In this document: one piece after another, positions 25,364-36,840 of the stretch
Position numbering within the stretch: the first letter of the stretch is position 1
How the letters are laid out: each line of letters starts with the position of its first letter
Origin: Erodium maritimum
Lineage: Eukaryota; Streptophyta; Magnoliopsida; Geraniales; Geraniaceae
Direction of reading: 5' to 3'
NCBI GenBank assembly: GCA_963921825.1
Contig: OY997595.1
Location: 12,951,228 to 13,015,227, forward strand
DNA: 64,000 nucleotides
Translations under genes and position numbers: made by a program
Notes under the pieces: model-generated
Told to the model about the DNA's origin: nothing
Databases searched by the model: none
What the model saw: only the letters and a program-made list of their open reading frames with translations

Positions 25364-26160
25364 TCACACTAGCCCAAAAATCATCTTTTCCATGCCATGG
25401 AGAAAGAGCCCATGGGTGGCCAAATCCTCGGGCTCCATGTGGGAGTTGTCAATCGCTTCGAGTAAGCGAAACTCCCGGCCCAATGACTTTGAAGTCCCGA
25501 GCTTCTCCTGACGGTGCTTCTCGATATTCGATAAGCTGTTGGTCAAATTCACAACGTTAGGAGTGTCGGAGTTTCCCTTCCCCTTCTCTTCTCCCCTTCT
25601 GGCCTTTGCGGCCTTCTAGCCCTTGGGGCGGTGATCGCGAACAAGTATGGGTGGCCACCCTTTGCCTCTTTAGCGGAGACAACGAGAATTTACATCTCAA
25701 ATATTGGGATGCTCAAGCCAGGTATTCTCGGCGTGCGACGTCCGTTTGTTTTGATGAAACCCCCGGTGGTCGTCGAGAACTCGTTCTCAAAATGATGCAT
25801 TCAACAAGGCATGTCTTGCACGAGAACCCACCAGTGCTTCCATACGAACACGTGTTCGTACTTCTCGGTGTACTCCTTCTCTGCATCCTTCATAACCTGG
25901 TCATTGAATTTATCAGATTGGTAGATGTGCTATAACTTTGACCAGCACCCCTAGAACATCTTCACCTTCCGATTGCTGACACTCTAATACTGCTTCTAGT
26001 TCTTGGTTGACTGCTAAATCGATAGTGATTGATGGGTTACGAGGGAAAGCTCCTTCCGAATGAAGTCCCAAAATTCTTGGTCTATCTGGTCAGCCCCATC
26101 TTCGAGTTCTCGGAGTGGTTTAGCAATGCACACACCGATACTTCCTCCTCAATTCGAGTC
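25364..26160 (-). pseudogene. Harbinger-type ORF1 (trihelix/NAM-associated protein), decayed
   Basis: Minus-strand pieces read RPKG, stop, KAAKARRGEEKGKG, then NIEKHRQEKLGTSK and a C-terminal MEKMIFGLV. Upstream comes KDAEKEYTEKYEHVFVWKHW (about 25870-25812), then a degenerate SANT-like start reading WTRIEEEV and ENSKMG. This order matches the plant proteins often labelled 'glutathione S-transferase T3-like', which carry a Myb/SANT-like domain and a NAM-associated domain and derive from PIF/Harbinger ORF1. Several stops and frameshifts; no transposase ORF nearby. Confidence 0.55.
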
Positions 26161-26995
26161 CACTTCTGGTATATACGAGGACGTTAGGGTTGTTCGATTG
26201 GTGTCTCACTTGAGGGTGGGTCACGAACGCGTATAACCTTAGGTAGATACTGCACTCCCTGTACGGGCAACCCACTAACGCTTGTCCCTGAGCTGGAACC
26301 CAGATAAGATAATTACACGTACGCATGTATGTAATATTAATTACACGCACGTATGTACCATATCTAACTTATTTCAATACATTTGTTCCCTCCACCATCA
26401 TCATGTACATAAGTAACTTATTGAAAGTACGTATTATATGGAGCATTAATGTAAAAGGTGATTTCATCTCATTCTAATGCGATTCCAAAATTACTACCTG
26501 CAACTTCTTCTTTTTCATTCTTGCTACCTTGGAGTACCTAATTTGTCAAGTTAGTAGCTTCCATCTATTTTGAGATGCAAAATGGTCATGTTTGCTGCTA
26601 ATGACCCTAATTTAAAAAAAAAATGTCCAAAACGTCTTTTGAGGTTCAAACTCTTCTTCTTTTTCTTCTTCTTCTTCAATAGCATGATTTTAAAATTTTG
26701 ATTGTTATTGAGGAGTATTATAGAATTTTTATGTATTTTTTGACAGAAAATATAACTCGCGGTACTACATCTAGAAAAATAAAACTTTAGGGTAATGAGA
26801 AAAAAAACTAAGGTAATAATTTTGGAATCCCATAGTATTTGGAAACAAGTACATCAAATGTATAGACACCTACACTAAATGTAGTTATTGTCGCGACATA
26901 ATCGGACTTAAGATCTCCCACATAGAGACTTAATCCTAATTAACCCATAAATTGTCAACTACGGACGATTCATACATAGTTTATTATTTATTTTA
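26161..26995. other. Intergenic DNA, no gene seen
   Basis: AT-rich with a CTT-rich tract (26645-26676). No coding or repeat structure that I can support. Confidence 0.5.
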
Positions 26996-27007
26996 AACAC
27001 ATGATTG

Positions 27008-28278
27008 TTTTTTTTTTTAGAATAACCATTGCAATTGTATTAAAACATAATAAGATAGTTTGGTGAGTACACAAACGTACTCCACCTACATAAGCAAATC
27101 CAACTAATAATCAGAATTGAAACGAAAAGCAATAAATTAGGCTCTGGTAATTGGTTGCGGACGAAGGGGATATCTGCGGTAGCGTATGGTGACACCGATA
27201 CAGCATGCTTCTTCCAAATGGGATGAGGCGAGCCAACCAAGTTTAGGGGAATACTGGTGGACCTACATCTCCTCCGGTGTGTCACCGTGCGTCGTCCTCC
27301 CTGGACTGATAATGGTAGGGCTCCTGAACGCGGGTTTGCTGACTCCGGACTGGCATGGGAGACAATTGTCAATTGATGATGGTGCCAACGCCATCCATCC
27401 GCCGAGAAGGGATCAAAGTCGACCCACCCCTCCCCGGGCCACCACAGACTCATTCCTGCAGGCGGGGGCGCTTGTAGCCCCCCGCCGCTGCTGCGTGTGA
27501 TGCTTCCTCCGGGCCCGGCCCAGACTGCTGCCCCAGGCCCAACCCCAACCCCGCCACGCTAGGGTTGTCCCGCACCCCGGCCACCGCCCTCCCCTTGCAC
27601 CGGCCCGGCCCAGCCCGCTGCTCCGGGTCCGACGCCACCTCGCTAGGGTTGTCCCCTACCTCGGCAACCACCTTCCCCTTCAGCCGCTGTCGCCCCTGCG
27701 CTGCCGGAGGCTCCGGCTACGTGTCTTCCGAGTCCGACGGAACCCGGATCAGCACCCGTCTCGCCGCCATGTCCGCATGCAGCAGTGATCTACCATCGGA
27801 GGACACCTCCACCACCAGCACAACTACTGCCGCCACCGGCACCGATCCCGGCGTCGCCCGAGTCTCATTCGCGAGGACCCGAGCCGGTCCCGACCCCGCT
27901 CCTCTCGCCGCTCGGGGGCGCGGAGATATCGAGCCTTCCCACGGCGTCAGCGGCTCCGGCACCGTGCCAGACACCTCTGTCCCCGCCGCCCCATCTTCCA
28001 GCGCCACCGGGATCAACCCAGGCTCAACACCCAGACCGACCCCCATCCCGACAACCTGTGCGTCGTCCTCGGGCAGACCGGCGAAACCCAACCCCGCCGT
28101 CCCCCTCGCGTCCTCGACGCCCACCCCGACCTCACCGCCGGATTCCTCTCTGTCGACCTCCTCTGGTTCATCACACCGCAGCAAGGGATCACCGGAAAGA
28201 CTAGAGATCTGAACTGCCATGGTTGCTCAGAAAAAAAAAAAACAAACCCTAATCTACAGAGAGCAGAACGGCGGCTAC
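27008..28278 (-). mobile_element. Minus-strand retroposon with GC-rich ORF
   Basis: The insert is bounded by the TSD aacacatgattg (26996-27007 and 28279-28290) and has a poly-T run at its left edge (27008-27018), so it was copied from the minus strand. Its 5' part holds 'attagggttt', a T-run and an ATG in good context (aaccatggc, 28220). A frame of 167 codons (28220-27717) begins MAVQISSLSGDPLL and is rich in Gly, Val and Glu; further minus-strand frames run to about 27040. No domain is recognised. It may be a LINE ORF1-like segment or a processed copy of an unknown transcript. GC content is far above the flanks. Confidence 0.65.
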
Positions 28279-28294
28279 AACACATGATTGTTTT

Positions 28295-28711
28295 ATGGAA
28301 ATAATTATATCGAATGATTACTATATATTATTTTACTATGATGCACCTTTTTAATGGAGTCATATGATTCCCTTTCTAGTTGGCGCTTGGCAAGTAGACA
28401 TACATGATAACTTTAGCTAATTTGAGTAAAACTTCATATTTAGTCGACACTTTAGGAGTGACTTACCATTATATAGTGGCAATTAGCTTGCGCATTTGGG
28501 TTAGTCTGATGGTGAATATCTTTTCACGTCTTATCTTTCTTTAAAGTTACTAGCTCGAATCCTGATGAGTACACTTACTTTAGAACAAGTGGGAGTGACA
28601 TTTAAATTAGACTAAAATAAGATTTCCACGTATTTTTCTCTCATAAAAAAATATATAATAGAAATTAGCTTGAAATAAGAGAAACGAGCATATGATCCAT
28701 TATTCATTATT
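28295..28711. other. AT-rich intergenic DNA, no gene seen
   Basis: No supported feature. Confidence 0.5.
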
Positions 28712-28980
28712 ATATCGCTCCAAACAAAAGTAGTATGTAAAAACTCGGTCTCTCTAGAACCGCAACTCTAGAGTCTCTCTCTAGGCCTACCAACATGACC
28801 ACACTTTTCTCGGTTTCCGCGCCGTTGTCCCTCGCCGTCGCCCCGTCTCCCTCCTCAGGTGCTTCATCTTCCCCTTTCCCCTCGTCATTCACCCAAAACC
28901 ACCCACATGTTTCACCAAACTCGTGAGAGAGGAAAAAAAGCAAACTGAAATCCCCTCTACCCAAAGATCCTCTATCAACG

Positions 28981-30162
28981 ATGGTTCCTCTTCCATCGTC
29001 TGAGTTCCTTCAACAACCAGTCCTCGAGGATCACCGTTTGGTGATTTTCTCGTCTGGAGGGACTACCCCGGCTCCTCCAGCGGTGAAAATCAAATGGGGC
29101 CGGTCGATGCAGGCAACGACTCCTCCATCACTTGTTCCGGCTTCGACTCTGCTTGCCCACTCCTTGGAGAAGACGACTCCCCTCTCGGAGAAGACACCCC
29201 CGTCCATACAACCAATGGCGCCCATGCATGCAGGATTCCTGACTTTCCCTGATCACTCCTCGACGATAGGGGACCTTCAGGCGAGCTTCTCGACTTGCTG
29301 CCTCACTGAAGAAGAGGCGATGAAGGTGGTGGTACCCTACACTCCGCCGTATCCGCAAACTCTAGCTTGGCTCCAATTTGGCCACGTAGGCCGATTGGCT
29401 TCTCCAAACCCTCCTCAGAAGGAGGTCCTCCTAGCTGTCATCACCCGTGCCAGGGGGCGTGTTGGTGTGGGGGTGGTCGTCAAGGACCTCGAACCGGGTA
29501 CCTTTGCTTTCTATTTTGTGTCGTTGGAAGCCTGGGTATGGGTGCGTTAGAATGAATCGTGGTGCTTCCATGACCACCCTCTACTGCTCGGGGAGATTGT
29601 AGACCCGATGTCCCGAGACCTTCTTCGCCTGGATAGTCTTCAACTTTAGGTGTTTTATCGGGGGATACCTCCCCTCGTCCGTACCCGGAAAACCGGAGAG
29701 ATTATTGGGGCAACCCTAGGGGAGCTTATGGATACCCCGTGTGACCAATGAGGTCTGTGCTAAGGAAGTACGGTGAAGGTGCGCTTCTGGATGGCTATCA
29801 ATCGACCCCTCCAGCAGGTGATGATAATGCGTTTCTGGGAATACCAGGACCCAATACGTGTTACCCTCGCATATGCCAAGCTTCATGCCTTCTGTTTCAA
29901 CTATAGCAGGATTGGTCATATGGTCAGAGACTGTGAGTGGGAGGTGTCGCGAATTTCTCGATATGATGACTCCGTGCTAGAGTTCAAGACAACGAATGAA
30001 GACATGTTGTATGCTATTGATTGGGGACGGGACCCGATTCCACCATCGTCATTGGGGTTCGCACCGCTGACCTTGGATTCGATACCTAGGGATGGATTTC
30101 CCCGAGGGAAGGCTCCCCTCATGACCATGGAGTTGATACCTAACTCGGGTCAGAGGGCCTAG
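28981..30162 (+). pseudogene. LINE ORF1 (DUF4283 plus zinc-knuckle relic), single frame with nonsense codons
   Basis: One frame can be followed for 394 codons with a few stops. The first 189 codons are open (MVPLPSSEFLQQPVLEDHRL start, Pro-rich, then DUF4283-like LEPGTFAFYFVSLEAWVWVR). After stops near 29548, 29647, 29748 and 29760 it resumes as VKVRFWMAINRPLQQVMIMR. The zinc knuckle reads C-x2-Y-x4-H-x4-C, so the second Cys is lost. The tail YAIDWGRDP parallels YATDWGEVD of copy A. At two of the stops the sister copy has Trp, consistent with point decay rather than rearrangement. Confidence 0.7.
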
Positions 30163-31192
30163 TTTCGATTGGGTAAGGATCCCTCCAGCTGGGGCCTTGG
30201 CCATTCGTCTACGATAGGGCACCCTAGGTGTTCAGAGATAGGCTTCCCTGGGTCTGGCTCATCTGGGATGCTATAGGGCCCTAGGGGCTAGAAGAGGAGC
30301 ACGGCGGGGGAGCCGCGAGAAGATCCGACGAGGGCGTGGAAACATCCCCGCCAGAAGAGATGAAAGAGTTTCATGGCTCCAAGGATCTACCTCGAGAGGG
30401 GTCCCTGATGAGAGCCATTCCTCCCCGCCGTATTGTCGTTGACAACACGAGTCCTTGGAGACAGGGAGCAAGCAACGTTTAGGCCCCACCTTAAACTGTT
30501 CCTAGTAAATGGCACCCTTAGGTTTCTTTTTCAGTTCTAGCTTTGGTTTCCTTTTCAGTATTAGTTATTTTTCATGTTTTAGTTATGTTTCATGTATTGC
30601 CCTAATTGCTATAACCAGATCTTTTTTCGGAGCGATTCGTATCTGGAAATTATCACTGTTCTCTTAATAATACTTGCCGTTGTAAGAACCGTCCTCGACG
30701 ACCTAAGAATGAAACAACTACTACGTGGGCGCGAAAGCGAAACCTAGGGTTTCGGTAGAGCCGCCGGCCACCACGTCTCTGGCTCGTCTTCATCTCCGGC
30801 TCGTCTCGGCGACTCTGGCCAGCCCAAGACGGTTCTGCGTATGCTATGTTTTCCCGTAACGCTGTGACTTTGTTTCGGTTGCAGACGTTCTTCGAACCAG
30901 AGATAGGGTCGGGTCTCCTCGTCGCCAGTGTCCTCAGGCGCCACCGTTGAGCCCCGTGCATCAGGTATGTCCGGCAGGTGCTTTTCCGTCCGACAGGTCC
31001 TCAGCAGGCAGAGCCGCTCGGTGTGGGGTGGGACGTTTCAGTGGTTTTGTAGCAAGGTTGTGGGTTTTGTTGCACTGACTTCATATAGTTTCCTCTGATC
31101 GGTGACTACTGTTCGAGCATTGAATCCTTGGTTTTGTTATGCGCGATCATCATTAGAGAAGGGGTGTTAATCGGCAGTGTTGTTCTTGTGGC

Positions 31193-32914
31193 GTGATTAA
31201 CATCGTTTTTCCTCCTCCTATGATTCTCAAGGAAAATTTATTGTGGATTCCAAGGTCAGATCAAAGGAAATTTAGAATGAAGAGGGACGCAAGGAAGGGC
31301 AAAGCTCCTCAGGTTTCCGCTTCACCAGCTCGTCCGATTGGAACGAGTCGGCTTCAATCGGTTGTCATCGCTCCTGCTGGTACTAGTTCGTCATCCCAAG
31401 GAGTTCCCTCCAGTCCGAAACAAGGGCAAACCCCAGGAAGGGTATCCCTTATTATCCAGAGTTTTGAAAAGAAGCAAGCACCGTCCCATGAAGTCCCGAT
31501 CAGGAACGATATCTCTGAAACTTCGGATCATAAGGCGAAAGGGGGGGGGGGGGGGACATAAATTATTTGTTTGTAATATCCCTCCTGGTAAGGATGATTC
31601 TTGGCTTAAGAATCTGTTCGGATCGGACGTGGTCGATCATTGTTTCGTTTGCAAACAATCAAATCGCAATGGGAAATTCTTTGGATTCGTTAGGATGAGC
31701 TCGGATTATGCGCAAGCAACTGTGGATACGTTCAATGGCACCATTCAGGATGGGTTCAAGCTACTGGTTGCTTATGCTAAGCCTCAATCCAAGACATCCC
31801 GTTCTAGGAAACAGAGTTCCACATTCACAAAATCAGTTTCTATGGACAGTTCGGCACAGATAATTCAAGGCTCATCTATTGAAGGGGAAAAGAAGATGGC
31901 ACTTTCAGGCATCCTGGTATTAGCGCATAATAACTGGAAAGTGTCACAATTCAATTCTTTGCTCCATTCTCAAGGATTAAAGGACATTGTTCTTCGGTCA
32001 TTTGGGCATCGAGTTTTCCTGCTTACAGTGCTTGATCCAGCATTACGAGATACCCTAGAGAGGGATAATTGGAACAGACTAAAGCCCTGGTTCGATGTTC
32101 TCAGTAATTCAGGTGCGCTGGTTACTTTGGGTGGTTTCATCCAATGGGTCAAGGTTGAAGGTATTCCTTTCCAAGGAAGGACTGAGACTACAATTAAGGC
32201 AATCGGGAGGTCCTTGGGTACTCTCTTGCATAATTACTGTGATTCTAACCCGGATTCTGCTTCTTTTGATGTCGTTCATTTGTTAATTCACAGTAACACT
32301 AAATGCGGTCTTAAGACTATGAGTCTGGCTTTGAATCATTTGATTTTTCCACTAGCGATTCCAGGGATCGATGTTGCAGAGGTCCCAGAAGTATTTTTTT
32401 TCCGGTGATAAGTATGCCTGTGTCTTCAGAGGATAAGGTTGAAATCAGTCGTGCAGTAAACGCTGAGAATAACTATGTTTCGCGAGTTGGAGAATCTGTC
32501 TCTAACTCAAATTCTAGATCGGGTCTATCTCTAAGGCCAACGGAGAACTCTCCATCGTACGCTGTTGTAGCGTCAGACCAGCAGGGATGTGCTACTCAAG
32601 CTTCACCGAATTCTCAGTGTTCGAAGAAGCCTGTGGTTTATCGCTCCCCTGTGGCTTATCAGACACCGGTTCTAATTCAGAAGCAACATTCTGTTCGTGC
32701 TGCAAATCAAAGAAAGTGTGACTACGTGAAACAGGTTGGTGTCAAAGTCTTGCGTATCTCTGAATCTGCTCATGATCAATTTGAAAACCTCGATTTCGAG
32801 ATCAGTGAACGCCTTGATCTAGAAGGGGATGACGAAGATCTTTATGATGATGTCTGTGACGAAGAGGAACTGGAAGATTTGAATTCGGTTCCTCCCCTTC
32901 GTCTTCGAAATTGA
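31193..32914 (+). pseudogene. LINE ORF1 with RRM domain, two homopolymer frameshifts
   Basis: Three open segments abut at homopolymers: 31193-31555 runs into a 15 G tract (31541-31555), the next frame is open to 32408 and ends at a T-run (about 32394-32401), and the last runs to 32914. Allowing one slip at each tract gives a continuous protein of roughly 570 aa. The RRM starts right after the G tract: KLFVCNIPPGKDDSWLKNLF holds an RNP2-like motif and GKFFGFVRM is RNP1. A middle domain (MALSGILVLAHNNWKVSQF to about VEVPEVFF) resembles DUF4283 and adjoining regions. The C-terminus is acidic (DLEGDDEDLYDDVCDEEELE). The ATG at 32414 or a GTG at 32405 could start a separate short frame, but read-through from ORF1 is more plausible. 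The protein would coat LINE RNA. The frameshifts may be real or consensus errors at homopolymers. Confidence 0.65.
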
Positions 32915-32918
32915 TAGC

Positions 32919-33233
32919 ATGAAGTTTCTCTCATGGAATGTGAGAGGAACAAACTCCGTCCAAATCTCCCCGTTTTTGTTTTTCTACAGGAGACTAAGTT
33001 TCTCGGATATTATCTGTGTTGGAGGAGACTTCGATTCCAGTTCAGTATATTATGTTCTGCAGGGATGGGTCGGTTTGTGGCTGAGAGCTTTGAGGACAAA
33101 GTATCATTGGTTTTTTGGATTATGTGGCTTAGCAGGAATTCTTTGTTCTACTGTTGAGTCTGTTGGGGAGTCTTTTTTGAAGCTGCATTCGATTTGTTTC
33201 TCTTTGATGCACGCGGGAGGGGTACTTACTTAG
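32919..33233 (+). pseudogene. LINE ORF2 stub: endonuclease start joined to C-terminal relic
   Basis: ORF2 begins MKFLSWNVRGTNS, the standard start of the apurinic-like endonuclease of plant L1 elements. A frameshift leads to FLQETKF, the next endonuclease motif. Soon after comes VSLVFWIMWLSRNSLFY, which resembles the far C-terminal region of LINE ORF2. The reverse transcriptase and most of the endonuclease are missing, so roughly 3-4 kb has been deleted. Confidence 0.6.
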
Positions 33234-33539
33234 GGTACCACTTTCGTGACCCGACAATCTTCCCCGAGGAGTTGTTTCATTTAATTCATGTTCGGGCTTG
33301 TACCGATTGGTTGTCATTCTTGTTGCTTTCAGTTTTGGCATTAGTTGTTTATTTTTATGTCGTTTAGTTTTTGCAGGAACAATCGTCTTGATTGATTTCC
33401 TGACTCCATTGTACTTCTTCTATTATCAATGGATTTTCACCTCGTTTATCAAAAAAAAAATACTTGCCGTTATAATGATTTTTTCTCATTATTAATGACA
33501 ACTATTTCTTATTCTCAAAAAAAAAAAAATATTGCTCCA

Positions 33540-35088
33540 TATCTCCTCCAATACTGACTTTGTGCGCATATAGGCAGGTTATACGCATTACCCAACAACT
33601 TATTTCGATTTTATTTTAGTTTAATACACAGGGTATGAATAAGAGTATAATCAGAAACAATTTGCATTTAAATATTTTTAGATAATGTATTTTAGTAAAC
33701 CATGATATTTAATTATATCCCCAAACAATTCAAGGTGTTTACCAATGGAAATAGAGGCGGAGCTCGTGACCCTTAATTAGCTTTCATAATTCATTTATAT
33801 TATTTATAATTGAAGTTTTTAAAAAGTCAAATTTTAATCAACGTGCTCAAATTTGATTTGTAAATTTTTAATTTTGTTCTACAGGCATCATGTCAAATTC
33901 TAACACAAGATCAGGCTCATTTTGGAAACATATTGACCTCGAGTCGAGCTTTAACTAAAAATTCAAACTAATTACCGAATGTATAATTATAGATTTATAT
34001 TATAACATGCACACTTATAGATAAATCTTACAGATTTGAATGTGGATTACTTAAAAGGAGAAATGATCTCGTTTAAAAAAGAGATAAGAGTTTTGAAATT
34101 AAGACTTAATAAAGCCCTATTATAAAAAAAAAATCAAATAAATAGATAAATAATTATATATTTTAAAAATAATGACTTTTAAACCTTGTTTTGTGGTACA
34201 TACTCTGAAATCATATTAGAATATCAACTTAATTAAAATTTTAAGTTCAAATACTAATAGTTAAAAACCCAATTTTTATTCTATATTTTGACCCCTATCA
34301 ATCATACTCATCTTTTGTATTTACATTTCTGCTTATTTTTGTACTATTTATTATCCCTTCAACTTTATCATGCATACTCCAATTCTAACCACACAAAAAT
34401 ACCGGAGTTATCATGTTAATTTAATAATACAGGATTTTATTATATAAATATGTGCATTTCATTGAGCATTATTGTAAATTACATTATATGTTGACATTTT
34501 TTTATGTATAAAAGTTTTATTTATGAACCTTGAATTACAAAAGAAAGTAAAACAAAGACATGAGATACAACTCAAATTCTAAGGATCAACCTGAAGACAA
34601 AAAAAACAAGGTTCCGAAAAAACCCTGATTAAAAAAAAACGGAAACCACAACCGTCACAATGATTAAAAGAACTCCAACTTCAAGTGGAAAAAACGCCAC
34701 ATTTTGGCACACATTTCTTACTTCTTTGCCCAACAAGCAATGCCTCACGATGCGATCAAAAAACACGATTCAGGAGATAAAGACCAGACACCAAAAGAAT
34801 AGTCAGATTTCACGTCCCAAGCTGATTTACAGAGAGAAAGAATGGTTTTGCACTTTAAACTGTACCGAGCTCATGCTCCCAAGCTTACCCTAAAACACCA
34901 AAGCGTTTCGTTGTAACCATATGTGCCCCAACACCAAGTACCCAATCTTCAACCACATCGCCTACCACTGTCTAAAACAAATACCTCTCCAATTAAGAAC
35001 AACAAATGGTAAATTCGGAGGCATAACAAACACAATCTTCAACCATCTGAAAACTCTACACCAGAGACGTTAAAGCGTATTTCATTAT
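33540..35088. other. AT-rich intergenic DNA with possible LINE-tail relic
   Basis: Mostly non-coding. From about 34510 to 35080 the composition changes and a 77-codon frame appears (34660-34893, MIKRTPTSSGKNATFWHTFL). It follows 'gttttatttatgaacc', which looks like an inverted retroposon 3' end. No TSD was found and identity is not established. Confidence 0.3.
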
Positions 35089-35700
35089 AAGAGCATCCAT
35101 AGTGGGAATAGACTGTATTATTTTATTCTCCGTTCACTTGAACTAACTAATTTGTCATGAAGGGTCTAATATGTTTTGGTTTCCACAGTGTATATAAACC
35201 GATTCGATCAAACGTTGCTCTAAATTTGTATAAATTACGACAATGCCATTGAAGAAGATATTTTTTTAATGAATTTGAAGTTACAAATTGTGAACCGGTA
35301 AAATTAATTGGAACACTTTGTCCTCTTCCGCTTTTCTAGTTTAGTGGTGGTTTGTCAGTAATTCTTAGGTGGAATGTTGTTATTAGTGTGCGATAAAATG
35401 ATAAACCTAGCCAACATGGAAACGAACGTCATTAAAAAAGCATGGATTACACGCTTATCATATGAGGGTGCACAAAAAAACAACAACTAACAACATACAA
35501 AAACCTAGAAATCCTCTTTGTTATGCCATGGAGAAAGAGCCTATGGTTGGTCAAATCCTCGGACTCCATCTTGGAGGTGTCCATCGATTTGAGAAAGCGG
35601 AACACCCATACCAGTGACTCCGACGCCCAACCTGCTCTCGACGGTGGTTCTCGATGTTTACTAAGCTTTTGGCCAACTTTGAGTCGAGAGGCCCTTCAGG
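35089..35700 (-). pseudogene. Second Harbinger-like ORF1 fragment
   Basis: The region begins with 'taagagcatccatagtggga', a terminal-repeat style common in PIF/Harbinger and related MITEs. At 35280-35470 it shares blocks with the flank of the 25.4 kb pseudogene. At 35520-35690 it is clearly homologous to the C-terminal part of that pseudogene, with the shared stretch 'atgccatggagaaagagcc' and the same order after it. The minus strand would encode the NAM-associated C-terminus; the upstream domain is missing. Confidence 0.5.
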
Positions 35701-36831
35701 ATTAGACACACTTTTTCTAGGATTTCAAGAGATTCGATGGGCAGAATCGACGAAGAAGATACGCCATCGTGGCAGCTCTGAGGTGTCTTATATTGCTTTA
35801 TATGTTGTATTATGGATTTCATTACAGGGTGTTGTGCATTTCATTGAATGTTTGATGTAGATTTCAATTTCATCGCCTGTTACTATGGTTTTCAATTATT
35901 AGATTCCATTATATTGTGTCATATATTTAATTTTTTTTTGTTGTACATTCCATTCTATCATGTTATGCATTCCCTTCATTTCTTTTTGTAGATTACAATA
36001 CAGGTTAATGTGGATACCATTATATAATTTTAGGGTTATATACTTTTTGGTACCCTTATGTTCCGTCCACGAACGATTTGGTACCCCATTACGTATTTCA
36101 TTAAATTTTATTGTGTATTTTATTCGACGGCGTTGCACGTAGGTTTTCTTTCTTTATATTAGATGTCTTTCACTTTTTTGTTATATTTCATTTTTTTACA
36201 ATGTTGCATTTTCAATAGAGAGAACCAATTTTCAGTAACTCAACTCATATCTATCGCCGACCATGTAAAAATAGTCTGAGGTCATCATTGCTTAGGCATC
36301 AATTAGACCCATAAATCTACTCCGGCGATTCGGTTGTGTAAAGTTGGATGGAACAAGGCGATCCATCGATTCCTATTGGCCTTGCCGAATGATGCACGAC
36401 AAGTTGGAGCTCAAATCTCACGACGAGGTGCGACAAGAAGACGATATTAGGTGTCAGTTGCCTGTTGAAAATGAAGAGAGATCAAAGAAGAAGACGAGGA
36501 TTAAGAGATTATGAAGAAGGCTTTGGGTGGTTGCGGCACGATTAAGACGAAAACATGTTGCATGACTTGAGGATGGTCACGACAATAAGAAAAGAAAGAC
36601 TAACGATGCAACTCATGAGAGAAGAGAATAACAACGATGTGAGATGAGAGAGGTGTGGAGGCATGAGAAGGGGGAATGTGGCGACATGAAAGAGAAAGAC
36701 GGTAGGAGGGACAAATGAGAGAGAAGAATGAAATCAATAGTATTTTAAGGTTAGGTTAGTTGGGGATGGGTAATAGTGCGAGGATTTGGATCTTATTGAC
36801 TATTCTTATTTTTATATAGTATATTTTATAA
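35701..36831. other. Intergenic DNA, no gene seen
   Basis: T-rich to about 36200, purine-rich from 36330 to 36730. At 36031-36085 a phrase like 'agggttatatactttttggtaccc' resembles a MITE terminus without a partner. No gene is supported. Confidence 0.4.
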
Positions 36832-36840
36832 AAAATAAAA

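Larger units (their letters stand above)
30686..33460 (+). mobile_element. Nested RRM-type (BNR-like) LINE with ORF2 deleted
   Basis: A 2.8 kb element with a 10 A tail (33451-33460) and the TSD tacttgccgtt[g/a]taa (30671-30685 and 33461-33475). It comprises a 5' UTR of about 500 bp, a long ORF1 with an RRM, a stub of ORF2 and a 3' UTR. An ORF1 with an RRM is known from the BNR lineage of plant L1 LINEs. The one TSD mismatch suggests moderate age. Confidence 0.8.
28723..33528 (+). mobile_element. ORF1-only LINE derivative, copy B, split by a nested LINE
   Basis: The element runs 28723-30685 and resumes at 33476-33528, ending in a 12-13 A tail. Its TSD is atat[c/t]gctcca (28712-28722 and 33529-33539, one mismatch). 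Without the nested insert it is about 2.0 kb, close to copy A. It holds an ORF1 related to copy A and a short AT-rich 3' region, with no ORF2. The nested LINE (30686-33460) entered its 3' region and is therefore younger. Confidence 0.75.

Noticed and set aside
27565-28212. 215-codon plus-strand frame rich in Ser, Pro and Thr
   Set aside because: It is antisense to the retroposon, whose poly-T shows that the minus strand was the RNA; high GC alone keeps both strands open.
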